Source: Gnetum montanum
Lineage: Eukaryota; Streptophyta; Gnetopsida; Gnetales; Gnetaceae
DNA length: 64,000 nucleotides
Direction: 5' to 3'
NCBI GenBank assembly: GCA_015680685.1
Contig: MNCI01017969.1
Location: 173,246-237,245 of the forward strand
Within the stretch, counting starts at the first letter, position 1. The number at the start of each line of letters is the position of its first letter. Shown in pieces: positions 11,077 to 23,099 of the stretch. The position numbers and the translations under genes were made by a program. The notes beneath the pieces were generated by a model that worked only from the letters and a program-made list of their open reading frames with translations, was not told where the DNA came from and did no database searches.

Positions 11077-12899
11077 TCATGTTCTAGGTGATGGAGGCTC
11101 TTCCATTAGCTTCTTCCCTTTGTCATTAGGCTTTTGAAATTAATAGCGATTTAAGAGTGCTTGAAGCTTTTCCTTATATATCCTTGGATCATGTACCATC
11201 CATGCTTGTTGAGCAATGTTGGATGGAGTAGGTACATCCCATGGGCATGGTAGCTACGGAAACATTTTGTTGGCCTTCACATACCAAGCCATAAATTGCC
11301 TATTTTCCTTTTCAAAAGCCTTGGTCATATTTCTTAGTTCATGGTAATTTGTCATCCGATGCACTAGGTTCACTAGTATGTATTTTTGTCCTTGGTAGCT
11401 AGCCTTGATAACTTCAAGCTTAGAGTTTTCCACATGTAATTTCTGCAATGCATCATTTTTGTTTGCAAACTACTTCTTGTACATGACATACATGGTTGCT
11501 ACCTATTGCTCAAGCTCATTTTGAGGCCATCCTATTGGTAACATGGCCAAGTTAGCATACTAAAGATTTGCTAACCCCATGTATTCTATCATGTCCTCTA
11601 TCTACAAGTCTTTATTTTTCACCTTAGCCTGGTGGACACGGGTAAGACTATCCAAGATGGGTTGCCATCTAAATTTTGAGTAGAGATGGAATTGATTTTG
11701 TTCTTCATCATTTGGATTTTTTTCATTTATTTGCTTATACATGCCAAATTAATCTCTAAAATGCTCCTTGAGTCATTCATGCTTCTTAGCCTCATTCTAC
11801 CATGCACATATTTCAATTGGAGATTTTTAGTGGATTGTGTGGACTTCTTCCATTGATAGGTTCATGTTTTCTTAGGCCAATCTACTAATGTCCTAGTTGA
11901 CTCTAGTTAACTATTCTCACATTTCATGAATGCTTTCCTTTAGAACATTTTTTTGTTTTTCCACATTAGTCAACCTCGTGTTGTCAGCAGTAAGTTTTTG
12001 ATTCTCCTCTTGTAAGGTTGTGAAAGCTTTAGCATGTGCATATGTTTGTACTTTAGCAACAGATGCATCCTACATTTCCTTCTCCTTCTCCATCCTACTT
12101 TAGGATATGTTTGCACTTTAGAAACATATGTTATGGATAATTAGTTTCCTAACTTGATCCATTCTGAATTATTCTAGTTGGTTAGGGATTATGAACTATG
12201 CAAGGTCTCTTCGTTTAGTTCTCAAGGCTACTAATTCTTCTTGTAACCATTGCATCTTGTTCTTTGCATATTTTGCCCTTGTTTCAGCCATAACTAGCTT
12301 TCCCTTGGTGGTAATCAAATTAGACTACGTTGCAATGATATCACTTGGGATATCAAATAGATTCTACATGACCCAACCCATCTATAGAAATCTATCTAAC
12401 ACATCTTCATATTTTGCAGGAGTCATTGAGGTATCAACAAGCATTTGAGCATCTCTTGCTCTAGAAATATTTGCTAGTGGCACAACAAGAACATTAAAGG
12501 ATTCTTTTATATGGTCAATGATGATATCGGTAACTTCTGCTACATCCTAATTATGCATAACCACTACTATAGTACCTTCACCAGTCTCTAGCATCACTTG
12601 GAATGATGCAACATTCTTAGAAATTTTTTGTGTCCAATCATCCTTTCCTCTTGTTTACAGTAACACTTGCCCACTTGTAGGATTTGTAGAAATTGTGAAC
12701 CTAGCTAAGCTCTCTCTCACTTTGTAAATATTAGCCCCCTTTCTTGTTTCCTAGCTAATGATTTCTACAATTTGTTGCAGATGGCTCATTGACGATCTAT
12801 ATTCCTATGGTGGTGGTGGTGGAGCTTATTGCTGTTCTTTTTTTTTTTTAACAAGTGTCTGGCTATTGGGTCTTGCTTGTTGTTGCTGATCAATAGCTG
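11077..12899 (-). pseudogene. ORF2 of O1, C-terminal part, decayed
   Basis: Read on the minus strand this continues ORF2 after the copia insertion. It has a low-complexity linker with a Pro run (near 12810), then MSHLQQIVEIIS, a segment with ESFNVLVVPLANI, and long coiled coils (for example LQKLHVENSKLEV near 11440). The stop is at 11077-11079. The same motifs in the same order occur in A (7690-9395) and D. Multiple stops and shifts are present. The N-terminal part lies at 43530-44336. Confidence 0.7.
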
Positions 12900-12952
12900 A
12901 AATGTGTTGACCTTTTGGTATGTCAAAACATTAAGGAAAATGGAGAATAAAG

Positions 12953-13098
12953 GATGTTTCTTGTGGATGCTATATTTACAGGTCATGAATAAGGACTCAA
13001 GGAAGCATGACACTTCATAGGAAAGGACGTTTCTTGTGGATGTTGTATTTACAGGTCATGAATAAGGACTTAAGGAAGCATGGCACTTCATAGGAAAA
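12953..13098 (+). repeat. 73-bp tandem duplication in C 5' LTR
   Basis: Copies at 12953-13025 and 13026-13098 share TTACAGGTCATGAATAAGGA. The 3' LTR (30680-30745) has one copy, so the duplication arose after insertion or was lost there. Confidence 0.85.
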
Positions 13099-13209
13099 AT
13101 GAAAGCATGGAAAAGTATGAAGACTATGAGTCAAATGAAGATGCTTCAAGGATTGGGAAGAAGCCAAATCAACAAGAGATTGCCTTAGGGACCAAAGCTT
13201 AAAAGTTGA

Positions 13210-13420
13210 GAGGACGTCTCAAGAAATAGAAGATGTCTTGGCTAAGAGAAGAAGTGCATTCATAGGAACAAGTCTTCTAGAAATAAGAGACATCTTTTTT
13301 GAAAAGAAGATGTCCCCCTAGAGACATCTCCTAGATATGTCCCATCTCCAAAGGAGATGTCTTCCCAAAGTTGAAGTTGATTTCATAGAGACATCCCAAT
13401 ATTAAAGGAGATGTCTACAC
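13210..13420 (+). promoter_or_regulatory. Inverted GAGATGTC/GACATCTC motif cluster in C U3
   Basis: AGATGTC and its complement GACATCT occur again and again in alternating orientation (for example GAGACATCTCC, GGAGATGTC). The 3' LTR has the same cluster at 30855-31050. It is a likely enhancer-type array; no TATA box is obvious nearby. Confidence 0.5.
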
Positions 13421-13928
13421 TAGCAATTAGTTAGCCATTTCATGAATTCTAAGGTGTTTTTAGAAACTCCAAGGCTATAAGAAGACTTCAAACACTTGGG
13501 AATTATGAAAGCATTATTAACATCAAAGAAATCATTATCTATCTTATGCTATTGTACTTGTGTACTTGAATTGTCACATCATTTGTTAGATTTGTTGTGG
13601 AATTATGCTTCATTGTACAAGGGTTTTGTAAATTGAGTTAGATAATCTCCTTGTGATACTTTTTATTTTTTCTTCCCTAAGGGATTGATGTGCTTTTTGT
13701 GAGAAGAAATCCTTTTAGATCTTGTTGGGATCCAACAGGATTGAGTTGTTTTGCTACACCAAAATACTCTTGAGTGGAGCTCTATTTTGTATAGGTTGTG
13801 GAATCCTCTAAACCACTCTTGAGCTTGTTGGGACCTTGCAAGGTTGAGAGTTATTGTAGTGATGAAAATATCCTTAGCAGAGCTCAAACTTTGTAAAGGT
13901 TATGGTGTCCTATAAACCACATTTTGGA

Positions 13929-14131
13929 AGAAACTCTTTAGAGAATCCTAAAGACCAAAAGTAAAAAGATGAATCTCTAGGAGATTCTATAGAAGAAAAT
14001 TGATCTAGGTTTGGTAAAATGTCAAAGTCTATAATTTTAAATTGTTTCTTTTGTGGAAAATATGATCATATGCAAGAATATTGCTATCTTAGGATGAAAC
14101 AGTACACTTGGTCTTTGCAAAAGTAGTTTGG
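13929..14131 (+). pseudogene. Element C gag remnant with zinc knuckle
   Basis: A short gag C-terminal piece contains CFFCGKYDHMQEYC (14050-14092), a perfect CX2CX4HX4C retroviral-type knuckle that binds RNA in the nucleocapsid. Upstream and downstream codons are interrupted by stops. The capsid region is missing, probably lost in the same deletion that removed the LTR end. D inserted just downstream, at 14136. Confidence 0.75.
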
Positions 14132-14136
14132 GCTAG
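14132..14136. repeat. Target-site duplication of element D, left copy (GCTAG)
   Basis: GCTAG precedes the left LTR of D and recurs at 26996-27000. Confidence 0.92.
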
Positions 14137-15037
14137 TGATGAACGACGAGGTACCCCTACTCCCAACTATACAAATCACAAGCATTCACGCATAATCCGG
14201 TTGAATTCCATGGACTTTATTGTTTCCAGTGCACTAGCCCTTTAGGATGTGAATCTAGCCTTAAGGTCAATTATTGTCCTCCCAATTACACTTGTGATGT
14301 ACGTTGGTATGGTTTAGTATAACTATGGCATCCAATTTTTATCATTTTGTATTTTATATTTTGATGCTTGAAATGTAGATAAAAGGAGTTTAATTAATTA
14401 AACTAAATTTCTACTTAACTAATCATTTAACTAATCCTAACATAAGCATTCATTCCCACTTTCTGTACACATCCTGAACCCACATATTCACTGCTGCGTG
14501 ACCAAACGCTACGCTACTAGGCATACCAAGCAATAACGCTACTGGGATTACCAAGTGAATACATGTTATGCTCGAAGTAGTCATACTTATGTATTTAATC
14601 TATCTACCTTAATAATCTCATTAACTCAATTGATGAAAAGTATTTGTGAAATAATTGAGAATAATTAACAAATAATTAAAAACATTGAATGCATAAATAA
14701 AAGAGCTAATCTATCCAAAGTGCTGCAAGGTTTATTAGAAAGCTCATCTTTATTGTTGCACACATTATCATGCTTAGGTACAACAATGCTCGAATTAAAA
14801 TCCATACACTCAATAGCTCCTACTCTAGACACTCAAGGAAAAAAATTCTAACTTTTGAATGGAAAAAATGTAAGAGCTTCACTACTACTGAAATGTGGAC
14901 TCCCATAAATGTGGCTGATAGGTGCATATTTATAGGTGATGGATAAACATCATGTCAACAAGTCCTCATTGATGCAAGTCAAGATGCATTGACTGCATTG
15001 ATGAGTGTTGACGTAACCAACCAATGATGACTCATCA
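14137..15037 (-). repeat. Element D 3' LTR
   Basis: 901 bp, the complete copy. On the minus strand it starts TGATGAGTCATC, has repeated ATCAATG/GTCAATGCATC-type motifs, and a TATA box (complement of 14927-14934). Its U5 side aligns with 26229-26950. Confidence 0.92.
14927..14934 (-). promoter_or_regulatory. TATA box in D 3' LTR
   Basis: TATAAATA on the minus strand in context CACCTATAAATATGC. The equivalent region is deleted from the 5' LTR of D. Confidence 0.6.
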
Positions 15038-15313
15038 TATCCCCATGACTAAATGAAAAATCATCCTTGAGTTATTTTACAAAATTGGAAAGGTATGGGA
15101 TTATTGATTAACTTTTCTTTCAACAAAACAAAATTGACTGACTTGACAAAAAATGGAGTGTTTGGGTGTATGGATCAACACATTACAAAAATGGTGGTGT
15201 TCAGGACACAAAATTGAACACCATGACACAACTCTTCAAACATTTGACAACATGTTCCTTAATGATGTGAAGCTTGTTGGAGAAGATCAATTGGTCCTAG
15301 GTGGTGGTGGTTC
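15038..15313 (-). other. Polypurine tract and 3' leader of D
   Basis: Minus-strand GTCATGGGGATA directly precedes the 3' LTR and is the likely polypurine tract (15038-15049). The rest, up to the ORF2 stop, has no coding signal. Confidence 0.65.
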
Positions 15314-17990
15314 CTAAGGCTCTGAGGGGCCTTCATCGACTTCACACACTGGTAGTGGTTGAGGTGGATATGGTTGTCTTGCTACTACTATAACTTCAGG
15401 TGGGAGGTGCAAAGCATCCAATAGTGCTTTCATTTTCTCCTCAATCCTGGGATCATGCATTGTCCATGTAGCTTCCCCAATGTGGGTTGAAATGGGCACA
15501 TCCTAAGGACATGGGATCACTAGAAACAACTCCTTGACGTTGACAAACTAGGTAGCAAACTATTTGCATTCAATGTTGAATGCTCACACTATGTTCTTTA
15601 GCTCTTGGTAGTTATTCATTCATCTAGCTAGGTCCTCAGTGATGGATCGTTGATCTATGAATCACCCTTTAAGAACTTTGAGTTCAACATTAGTAGTTTC
15701 AAGCTTTTGCTTGGTGTCCTTATGGTGTTTAAACTTAGCCTTATATAGTAGATACAAGCTAGCCACCTATTTCTCTAATTTCGACCATGGCCATCTGGCT
15801 ATTAGCATTGGCAAGTTTTCATAATAGAGATTGGCCAACTCCATTTACTCTATTATTTCTTCAATCTATAACTCCTTCAAGCATATCTCAACTTTGTTGT
15901 AGGCATCATTCCCATCAATAATGGGCTGCAACATCTCTCTTCCTTACTGGAGTTGCTAGAGGGCTTCATTCACTTTAGCCTTTTCCATTTGGATTTCTCT
16001 TTCATTGATTTCCTTTTGCAAACCAATCTAGTCCCTATAGTGACTTTTCACTTTCTCAAACTTGAGAGCTTCATTCTTCCAGGCAACAATTTCGATGGCA
16101 TAATTTTGTTGCAAGGTGTGTACCTCCTTCATTGATAGATTTCCACAACCAATTTCCTTGGTTTAGTGTTGACTTTGGCAAGCTACTCTTGTTGTTGATG
16201 AATGAATTCTTGCATTTGATCTCTTTGAGTATCAACATTTCACAGGTGATGATTTTGCATGGTCAATGCTTCATTTTCTTGGCATATTTGATTCAAGTCC
16301 TTTTTAATTGAATGTATTTTAGCTTTTACCATGGATTTTTTGAAGATGGCCATTACTAATTTCTCCTTAACCTTTTGAAATCATTCTTGAAGCTATTTGA
16401 TAGCTTCATCTCTTGTCGTTGCTGAGCTAAGGATTGCTTGTTCTGCAAGATGGGCATGAGGTTTAACAACCTTCATGGGCAAGCATTGATTTTGCTCTTG
16501 GGTTGTTTCTAGTTGCCCCTCCAAAATGATGCATTTGCCTCTTTCATTTAGTAGCTTTGACTGGATTGCAGTGATGTTCTTTGGAAGATTAAAAATATTC
16601 AGAGTCAATTACCTAGTTCCTACCAATCATTCTAATAGTTATTCATGCTAAGCTATATTCAATTTTTTGATGACTATGCCTACAAACATTTACACATCTT
16701 GGAGTGAAAATACATCCAGTATAGACAACACTAGTGCATTTAGTGCTTTATCTACACGGTTAGTTACCACTTCTACTATTGTTTCTTGCCCTTAGTGTTG
16801 CATCACCAAGAAAGTTGCCTCTTCACCTTCCTCCAACCTCACCAAGAAAGTAGTAGCATTCCCAGAGATTTCTGGGAATAGATGATGTGTTGCTAATGAT
16901 ACTATTACCTCTCGAGCATTAGGATCTAACCTCAAAGGTATCTGTGTTCTTTGGGTAGAGAAAATAGAACCACCCCTCTCTATTTGGCTAACTATTCAGG
17001 CCACCTCATTAAGATGACTCATTGCTAGTTGATACACAGATGGATCCATCCTACTCATTCTTGCTTGCTACTCTTGTTCACTCAAGAGCTACTCTTCTTG
17101 AATGGTTGCTAGCATTTTATCTTTTAGGATTTCTAACCATGACGCTAAGGGAGCATGCTTGATAGTGTCATTTGAATAGAAAACAATACCTACACTCTTG
17201 CAAAGTTTTCTGATAAGGCATGGAAAGAGTAGAGTCTACTTTCCACATTCATTCTCCTTGAAATGCTTCTCGATCTCCAAATAAATAAACTATGGAAGGT
17301 TAATAGAAAATTTCCTGCTTAGAGTGGCACATGCACAAGTAGAGAAGGTAATCACCTTGCTTGGCCTCATTGTTGGATTGAGGTGATAGGTCACAATCTT
17401 GAAATAAATTCACTTTTCTAGTATGAGCACACCATACTCCTTATGGTCCACCTCGTAGCATAGCTGGATCCACTTTCTTTTTGCCTCAAGATCATCTTTT
17501 GTTGATATCTCTGCCAACTATGTTCCAATGTATGGCAACCCCAGTGCCTACGTGATGGCCTCCATGAAATAGGATACTTGAACATCCTTGATTTTTACAA
17601 TAGACCCTAGCCTTTGGCTACTCTATAAGAGATAGGTCTCTCCCATGTATCATTCCCCACTAATCATGATGATTGGCCATATGGGAGAGGTTTTCAATTA
17701 TGTTCTGACATCCTTTAGAGATTTTTCTAAAAATGGTCCAAAGTTTATCTCTTGAAGAACTAACTTGGATCTCTTGGAACTTGATGAGGTCTAGGCAGAC
17801 TTGAGTCAGAGTGACCTCAAGCCTTGGCACAGGTTCAGGCACTTCTCCTCATTGAGATTGTTATGTAGGTACTTATTCTTTTGAAATCTTTCAAATAGAT
17901 TCCACTTTGGGCTCCTCACGAAGAGGTCTTATTGCATGGGTCACCTCTTATTGTTCTTGGCCTTGTTCTTATTGGCCCCTTCNTTATGTA
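15314..17990 (-). pseudogene. ORF2 of element D: accessory coiled-coil protein, decayed
   Basis: On the minus strand the N-terminal domain keeps INFGPF, SPIWPII, YMGETYLL and ALGLPYIGT (17750-17500), matching A and B. IRKLCKSVGIVFYSND follows at about 17200, then MSHLNEVA, a segment ending ALNALVLSILDV, and coiled coils (16610-15500). The C-terminus (15499-15314) contains MHDPRIEEKMKALLDAL and a Pro/Glu tail; the related HDPRI segment is found in O1. About 890 codons with several stops. The exact start is unclear and may be blurred by the N at 17983. Function unknown. Confidence 0.68.
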
Positions 17991-20052
17991 TGATTAAGAT
18001 TTCTAACCCCTTGGGGGAGTTAGAAACAATTTTTGAATATTGCATTAGAAACCTTAAGGTTTGTGGCCCCCACAATAAAGATCTTACCTCTAGTAAGTGC
18101 AAGATTGAAAAATGGAGTGATTTGAACAAACAATTTGAAAGTTATGGACTCTGGAAGGTTTTGGGCTTTAAAAAATTGCAAAAATTTCTTGTGTTATGAG
18201 TAAATAACAAAAAATTTCCAAAGTATCTAGTGGTATAAATAGTATTTTTGTATTGTGTCAATGAGGCCTTTACGATAGGGCCTAATCAACTCGGTTGGCT
18301 ACATCATCGAGGCCTTGTCGATGCAGCTATTGACCATCGTTGACTTTGGTCAAACTTTCAAAATACAAGGAATTTTTTGATGAAATTGGGATCAAATGAA
18401 AGATTAGAAGACCATGAATAGTATGAAATCATAAGAAGAGGATGCTGAAGTTCATAAATTTGAAAAAATAGAGAAAATTTAATTTAATGAATGAATGTAA
18501 TGAAAGATGAGTATTGAGTAGTTTACATAATGAAAAATACGAAATATAAGATTGTAGCAATGTTAAAGGCAAGGAACCTTAACTAATCAAGCTAAAAGCT
18601 ATGCAAGTGATTCCTCTCCATAGTAGGCTCATGCCCTTTTTGCCCTTGCATAACCTAAACTAAGGAGTCTGTGGGTCCCATAGTTGATTTAATGATTACG
18701 ACAAGTTAAGGACCAACCCAAAAGAAACCACTCAAGAATCCCAATACATCATACTAAGACATAGAGCATAACATAGAACCCAATAGAGTTATGGTAGAAT
18801 GGATGAATGATAAAGAAGGTGGAATGGAGTTCCAAATTAAGGTCATAAGAAGTCCCTTATGGAATTGTGGTTAAAATGACCTGAGAAGTTCCATCCTCAG
18901 TCCAGACCAAGACTACTTACTTTCAGTGACTTCACATCATCACTCTAAGACCGATCCACCCACTTGAGACACAAGAGTATCCCCGCAAGACAACCACTAT
19001 TCCAAAAAGAGGAGAGAAGTAAGAAGTGTGTAAGAGAGGGGCCTTAGTTAGAGGGGACCTTCAAGTATAGGTGTATGTCTTTTGAGTCTCATAACTAGTG
19101 CTTGTAGCCCTTTTATTTGTCCAATGGGTGTGCTTTGAATTTCCATTATTGCTTTTTCTTTTAAAATGGAAACCACACCATGCGAGGACTTATTCATGTC
19201 AAAGGGGTGTGCTTTGAATTATCATCATTTTGCTATTTTTTTCTTTTTTTTTTGAATGATGGGAACTAGACCATGCAATGACATTATTTTTCTTCCTATC
19301 ATTGGTGGCATGGAATAGTAAGAAGTCCATGAGAAACACTCAAGAACTCAAGCACTCAAGCAAGAAGAAGAGTACAAAGAGTATTGAGTCCCCTTGAATT
19401 CATACCCTTTACAACCTTTTGGATCCTTCCTAATTTTGAAACTACCAAGGTCATTGATTGATCAAAAGTTTCTTTAATGAAAAAGGAACCTAAAATTCCT
19501 AAAACAAGGAAAACCATAAAGTTCATTAGATGGGTGGATGATGTGAAGTCACTACCTATCCCATGAGAAATAAACCATGTCAAAGTCATCAGACATTAAA
19601 ATTCAAAAATAGAAACCAGACATTGATAATCACACATTAAGCACAAACCATCATTAGCAAATAGTAACAACAACATTGTGTCCTACGATAATAAAGAAAA
19701 TTTATTAGCTAAAATGAGATAATATCACACTTAATCAAAAGAAACATAAGAAACAAAATAAGGAAAAATATATAAGAAAGTGTAAAATAATCAAGAAAAT
19801 TTAAATGTACTAAAAATGGTATAAAATTAGAAAAATTTAAAAATAAAAAATTTGTAAAATAAAAAATGTGAAAAAAAGGATAGAAAAACTGAGAGGCCAT
19901 GGTAATGGTCAACACAGATAACCATCTCCTCCACAACTGAGTTAGAAGGAGAATATCCAAAAAATAGAATGTGGGTGTCCATTAGGTGAGGGGATAGTTA
20001 CACTAGCTAGTCTTGGTTCTAGGAAAGGTTTGCCTTGTTGGATATTGACAAA
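17991..20052 (-). other. Non-coding spacer of D between integrase and ORF2
   Basis: AT-rich and without coding domains. It holds a U3-like cluster (18234-18345) on the ORF2 side and A/T homopolymer-rich DNA next to the integrase end, as O1 also has. Its position corresponds to the A and B spacers. Confidence 0.65.
18234..18345 (-). promoter_or_regulatory. Candidate internal promoter of ORF2 in element D
   Basis: Plus-strand TCGAGGCCTTGTCGATG (18308-18324) and GAGGCCTTTACGATAGG (18263-18279) echo CGACGAGGCCTCGTCAAC in the 5' LTR of D (26966-26983). A TATTTATA box lies on the minus strand at 18234-18241. Order and spacing copy the LTR. Distance to ORF2 is about 240 bases. Activity is inferred. 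Confidence 0.45.
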
Positions 20053-21438
20053 CTACTTTTTATTTAGGTTATCAGGTGTGTAAATTATCCTGGCCTTAGA
20101 GGGAAAAGTTTGATCAATTATATAAGGCCCCTTCCATAATGTTTGAAATTTTTCCTTTTGAGGTACATGTGTGGGGTTCCAATAGAGGACCTTATCTCTT
20201 GGTTGAAACCTTACTTTCCTAATTCTAAGGTTGTGGTGTTGCTTGTTGAATGCCTTGTTCACCTCGTTCAAAGATAGGGCCACTAAACAATTTTTTTTAG
20301 CACATTTAGATTGATCAATCTTTCCTTTTATGCTAAACTTAGGTCAAGGTTTAGATCATAGGCCGTTGAGAGTGTATGAAGCTTAGATAGAATTAGGAGT
20401 GTTGGAAGTTTCCCGTACACTAACTCATAGGGAGAATATCCAATAGGAAGTTTCCAAGTTGATTGGTAAGCCCAGAGAGCATCATTAAGTTTTGTTCTCC
20501 AATCCTTCCTATATTTGCTAATGGTTCACATTAATATTTTTGTAATCTCTTGGTTGGTTACCTCTGCTTGATCATTGGCTTGGGGGTGGTAAGGTGTTGT
20601 TAATTTATGTTCTACCCCCAAGCATTGCATTAATTTTCTAAATGTGGAACCTATGAAATGAGTCCCATTATTAGAAATTAGTGAATGTAGCACCCCAAAC
20701 CTATTTACAATATGTTGTTGTATAAATCTGGTGGTAGTGGATGATGTGCAATCTGCAATGGCTACCACTTTAGCCTATTTTGTGCAATAGTCAACTACTA
20801 CTATAATGTACACTTTTCAATTAGACATGGGTGTGATGGGACCCATAAAATCAATGCCCCATATGTCAAAAGGTTTTAGCTGTTGAATCTGTTATTGAGG
20901 ACCTTCCATATGAGTGGTCATCCCCCCATCACATTGACAATGTTCACAAGAATTGACAAATTGGTGGACCCCTAAAGATTATGGGCTAATAGTATCCTAC
21001 CATTAGGATTTTTATGGCCATGCATCTCACTACATAGTGGCCTCTACAAGGTCCTTCATGAGCATCCTGGAAAACGTGCAATTGATCTTTGTCAGGGACA
21101 CACCAATGGATTAGGCCATCAGTACACACCTTGTAAAGATGTTTATTGATTTCCATGAAGTATTTGATCCAATGAAGAAATTGTTTATTCTTCCTAAAAT
21201 CCAAGTCTTGTGGCATATCTTGAGTGAGAAGATATGTGAGGATTCCATTATATGATATTGTTTTTTTAGGCATTTGTTCATTTATTGCTCTAGTAAAGAG
21301 GAGTTCATCTAGAAATTGATCAAAGAGCAGGCTCTCCTCCTCTTTGTTATCCCATCTTAAGTAAGAAAGATGGATAGTGACCACATTCTTGGTCCCTTTT
21401 TGATCTACCATAGTAAGATTGAATTCGCACAAGATCAC
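20053..21438 (-). pseudogene. Element D integrase, decayed
   Basis: Integrase inserts element cDNA into the genome. The zinc-binding region near 21090-20990 has HEGPCRGHYVVR and KILMVGYY, part of the HHCC module. The catalytic core (20768-20526) shows TPYHPQANDQAEV, typical of Ty3/gypsy, and the motif SNNGTHF where relatives have SDxGTHF: the second catalytic aspartate is replaced by Asn. The C-terminal part (20283-20053) carries KFQTLWKGPYII, the GPY/F-type motif. Frames are interrupted between the zinc region and the core. Stop at 20053-20055. Confidence 0.82.
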
Positions 21439-22060
21439 AAGCCATCATATAACATGAGGGCTCACCATTGAATTATTCATAAAGAAGTGAATTGCACTAT
21501 GGTCCATATGTACAAATACCTTGTAACCTACCACATAATGTCTAAAATTTTCTAGCTCATACACCACTGCTATTAATTCTTTCTATGTGGTGGTGTAATT
21601 TAACTATGCCCTCATAATGCTTTGACTTGCGTAGTGGATATAATATAGATGTTTCTTATTTTCCATCTACATGAGTACTACTCCCAAAGCATAGTTAGAT
21701 GCGTCTATCATGATATGGAATGGTTTGCACCAATCTGGTGCTCATAGGATTGGTTTTTATATGAGTTTTTCTTTTAATTATTGGAATGTATTTTCACATT
21801 CCTTAGTCCAAATAAAAGGTGCATCTTTCTTTGTAAGTTTTACCAATAGTTTTGTAATCCTAGAGAAATTCTCAATAAAGCACCAGTAGTAACTAGTGTG
21901 TCCAAGGAATGATTGAACATCTTTGATGGTCTTTGGTTGGCATGTTATTCCTTGGATGACCCTTATGTTTTCTAGGTCTACCTCAACCCATTTCTACAAA
22001 ATTCAATGCCCTAATACAATGTGTTCTTAGATCATGAGATGGCTCTTTTGCAGTTGAGTC
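21439..22060 (-). pseudogene. Element D RNase H region, heavily decayed
   Basis: This lies between the reverse transcriptase and integrase of D. Translations on the minus strand show many stops and shifts, but pieces such as the segment before LVRIQ.YYGRSK still read like the Ty3/gypsy RT connection and RNase H. No catalytic residues can be placed with confidence. Confidence 0.5.
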
Positions 22061-22560
22061 ATAGGTTTGTCTCAACACATATCTTTAGTACTTGCTCATG
22101 TCGGTCGAAGGCTTGCTCAAATGTAGCTCTATAGGTGGAGAAGTCATCCATGAAAACTTTAACACCACTATCAATTTATTATTGAAAGATACTAAGACCA
22201 AGCGTTGAAATGCTATAGGGGAATTACATAGGCCAAATGACATCTTACAATATGCAAAAGTCCCATAAGGACTCATGAATGTTATCTTAGCTTGGTCTTC
22301 TGGTGTAATTTGGATTTGGTTATAGCCACTATAACCATCCAAGAAACTATAATAATAATTCCTAGATATGGTGTCTAATACTTGATCAAAAAATGGTAAA
22401 GGAAAGTGATCATTAAATGTTACCATATTTAACAACCTAATATCAATGCAAAACTACCATTTACCACCCTTCTCTGGTACAATTATGAGTGGGATAACCC
22501 ATTCACTATCCACGATTGGATAGATAAACCCTACCTTGAAGAGTTACTCTATTTCCTCCT
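22061..22560 (-). pseudogene. Element D reverse transcriptase, frameshifted
   Basis: Copies element RNA to DNA. YYSFLDGYSGYNQI, PEDQAKITFMSPYGTFAY and KMSFGLCNSPIAFQR (22370-22195) are RT blocks of the Athila/Tat type. The catalytic FMDDFS motif (22155-22138) is present but in a different frame, so a frameshift separates it from the preceding block. Upstream GGKW.F and LLNMVTFNDHFPLP mark the N-terminal palm. Confidence 0.85.
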
Positions 22561-23099
22561 TAATGATTTACTTAAATTTGGGGTTTAGCTACCTTTGAGG
22601 CTACCTTCTAGGCTTCATGGCTGGGTCAGTGTAGATGTGGTGCTAGCATATCCTTGGATTGATTCCTATTAGATCTGAATATGACCAAGCAAAGGATGTT
22701 GACCATTTATTCACCACTTTCAAAAAATTTTCTTTTTGTTCAAGAGCAAGCTTGATATCAATGATGACCAGGTTACCATTCTTTAAAAATACATACTCCA
22801 TTTTGACTAGTAAAGTTTTTAGTTCTAAGGGCTCTTACTTGAAGTGATCAAGGATCTCTAACTCTCCCCAATAGTTATCATCATATTCATTAGAGATTTG
22901 AAAATGGGCTTGTTTAATTTTGTCCATGCCTTCTACATATGCACAAGTTAAGCTCTTAGTTGGCTCCATGCATATTGTGTTGCTATTTGAATCAACTATC
23001 AACCATTGGGTTCTCTCCTTCTTTGTGGTTGCTACATACAAACACCATTGAATATTAATTTCTTGCATACATTGATTGCATGCCTTAATGAATGTGCTT

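Larger units (their letters stand above)
12905..13928 (+). repeat. Element C 5' LTR, 3' end deleted
   Basis: It aligns with 30628-31558. Beyond CCACATTTTGGA (13928) the two LTRs part company: the left copy runs straight into gag coding sequence. A deletion therefore removed the LTR end, the primer-binding site and most of gag. It contains a 73-bp tandem duplication and a cluster of GAGATGTC/GACATCTC inverted motifs. Confidence 0.85.
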
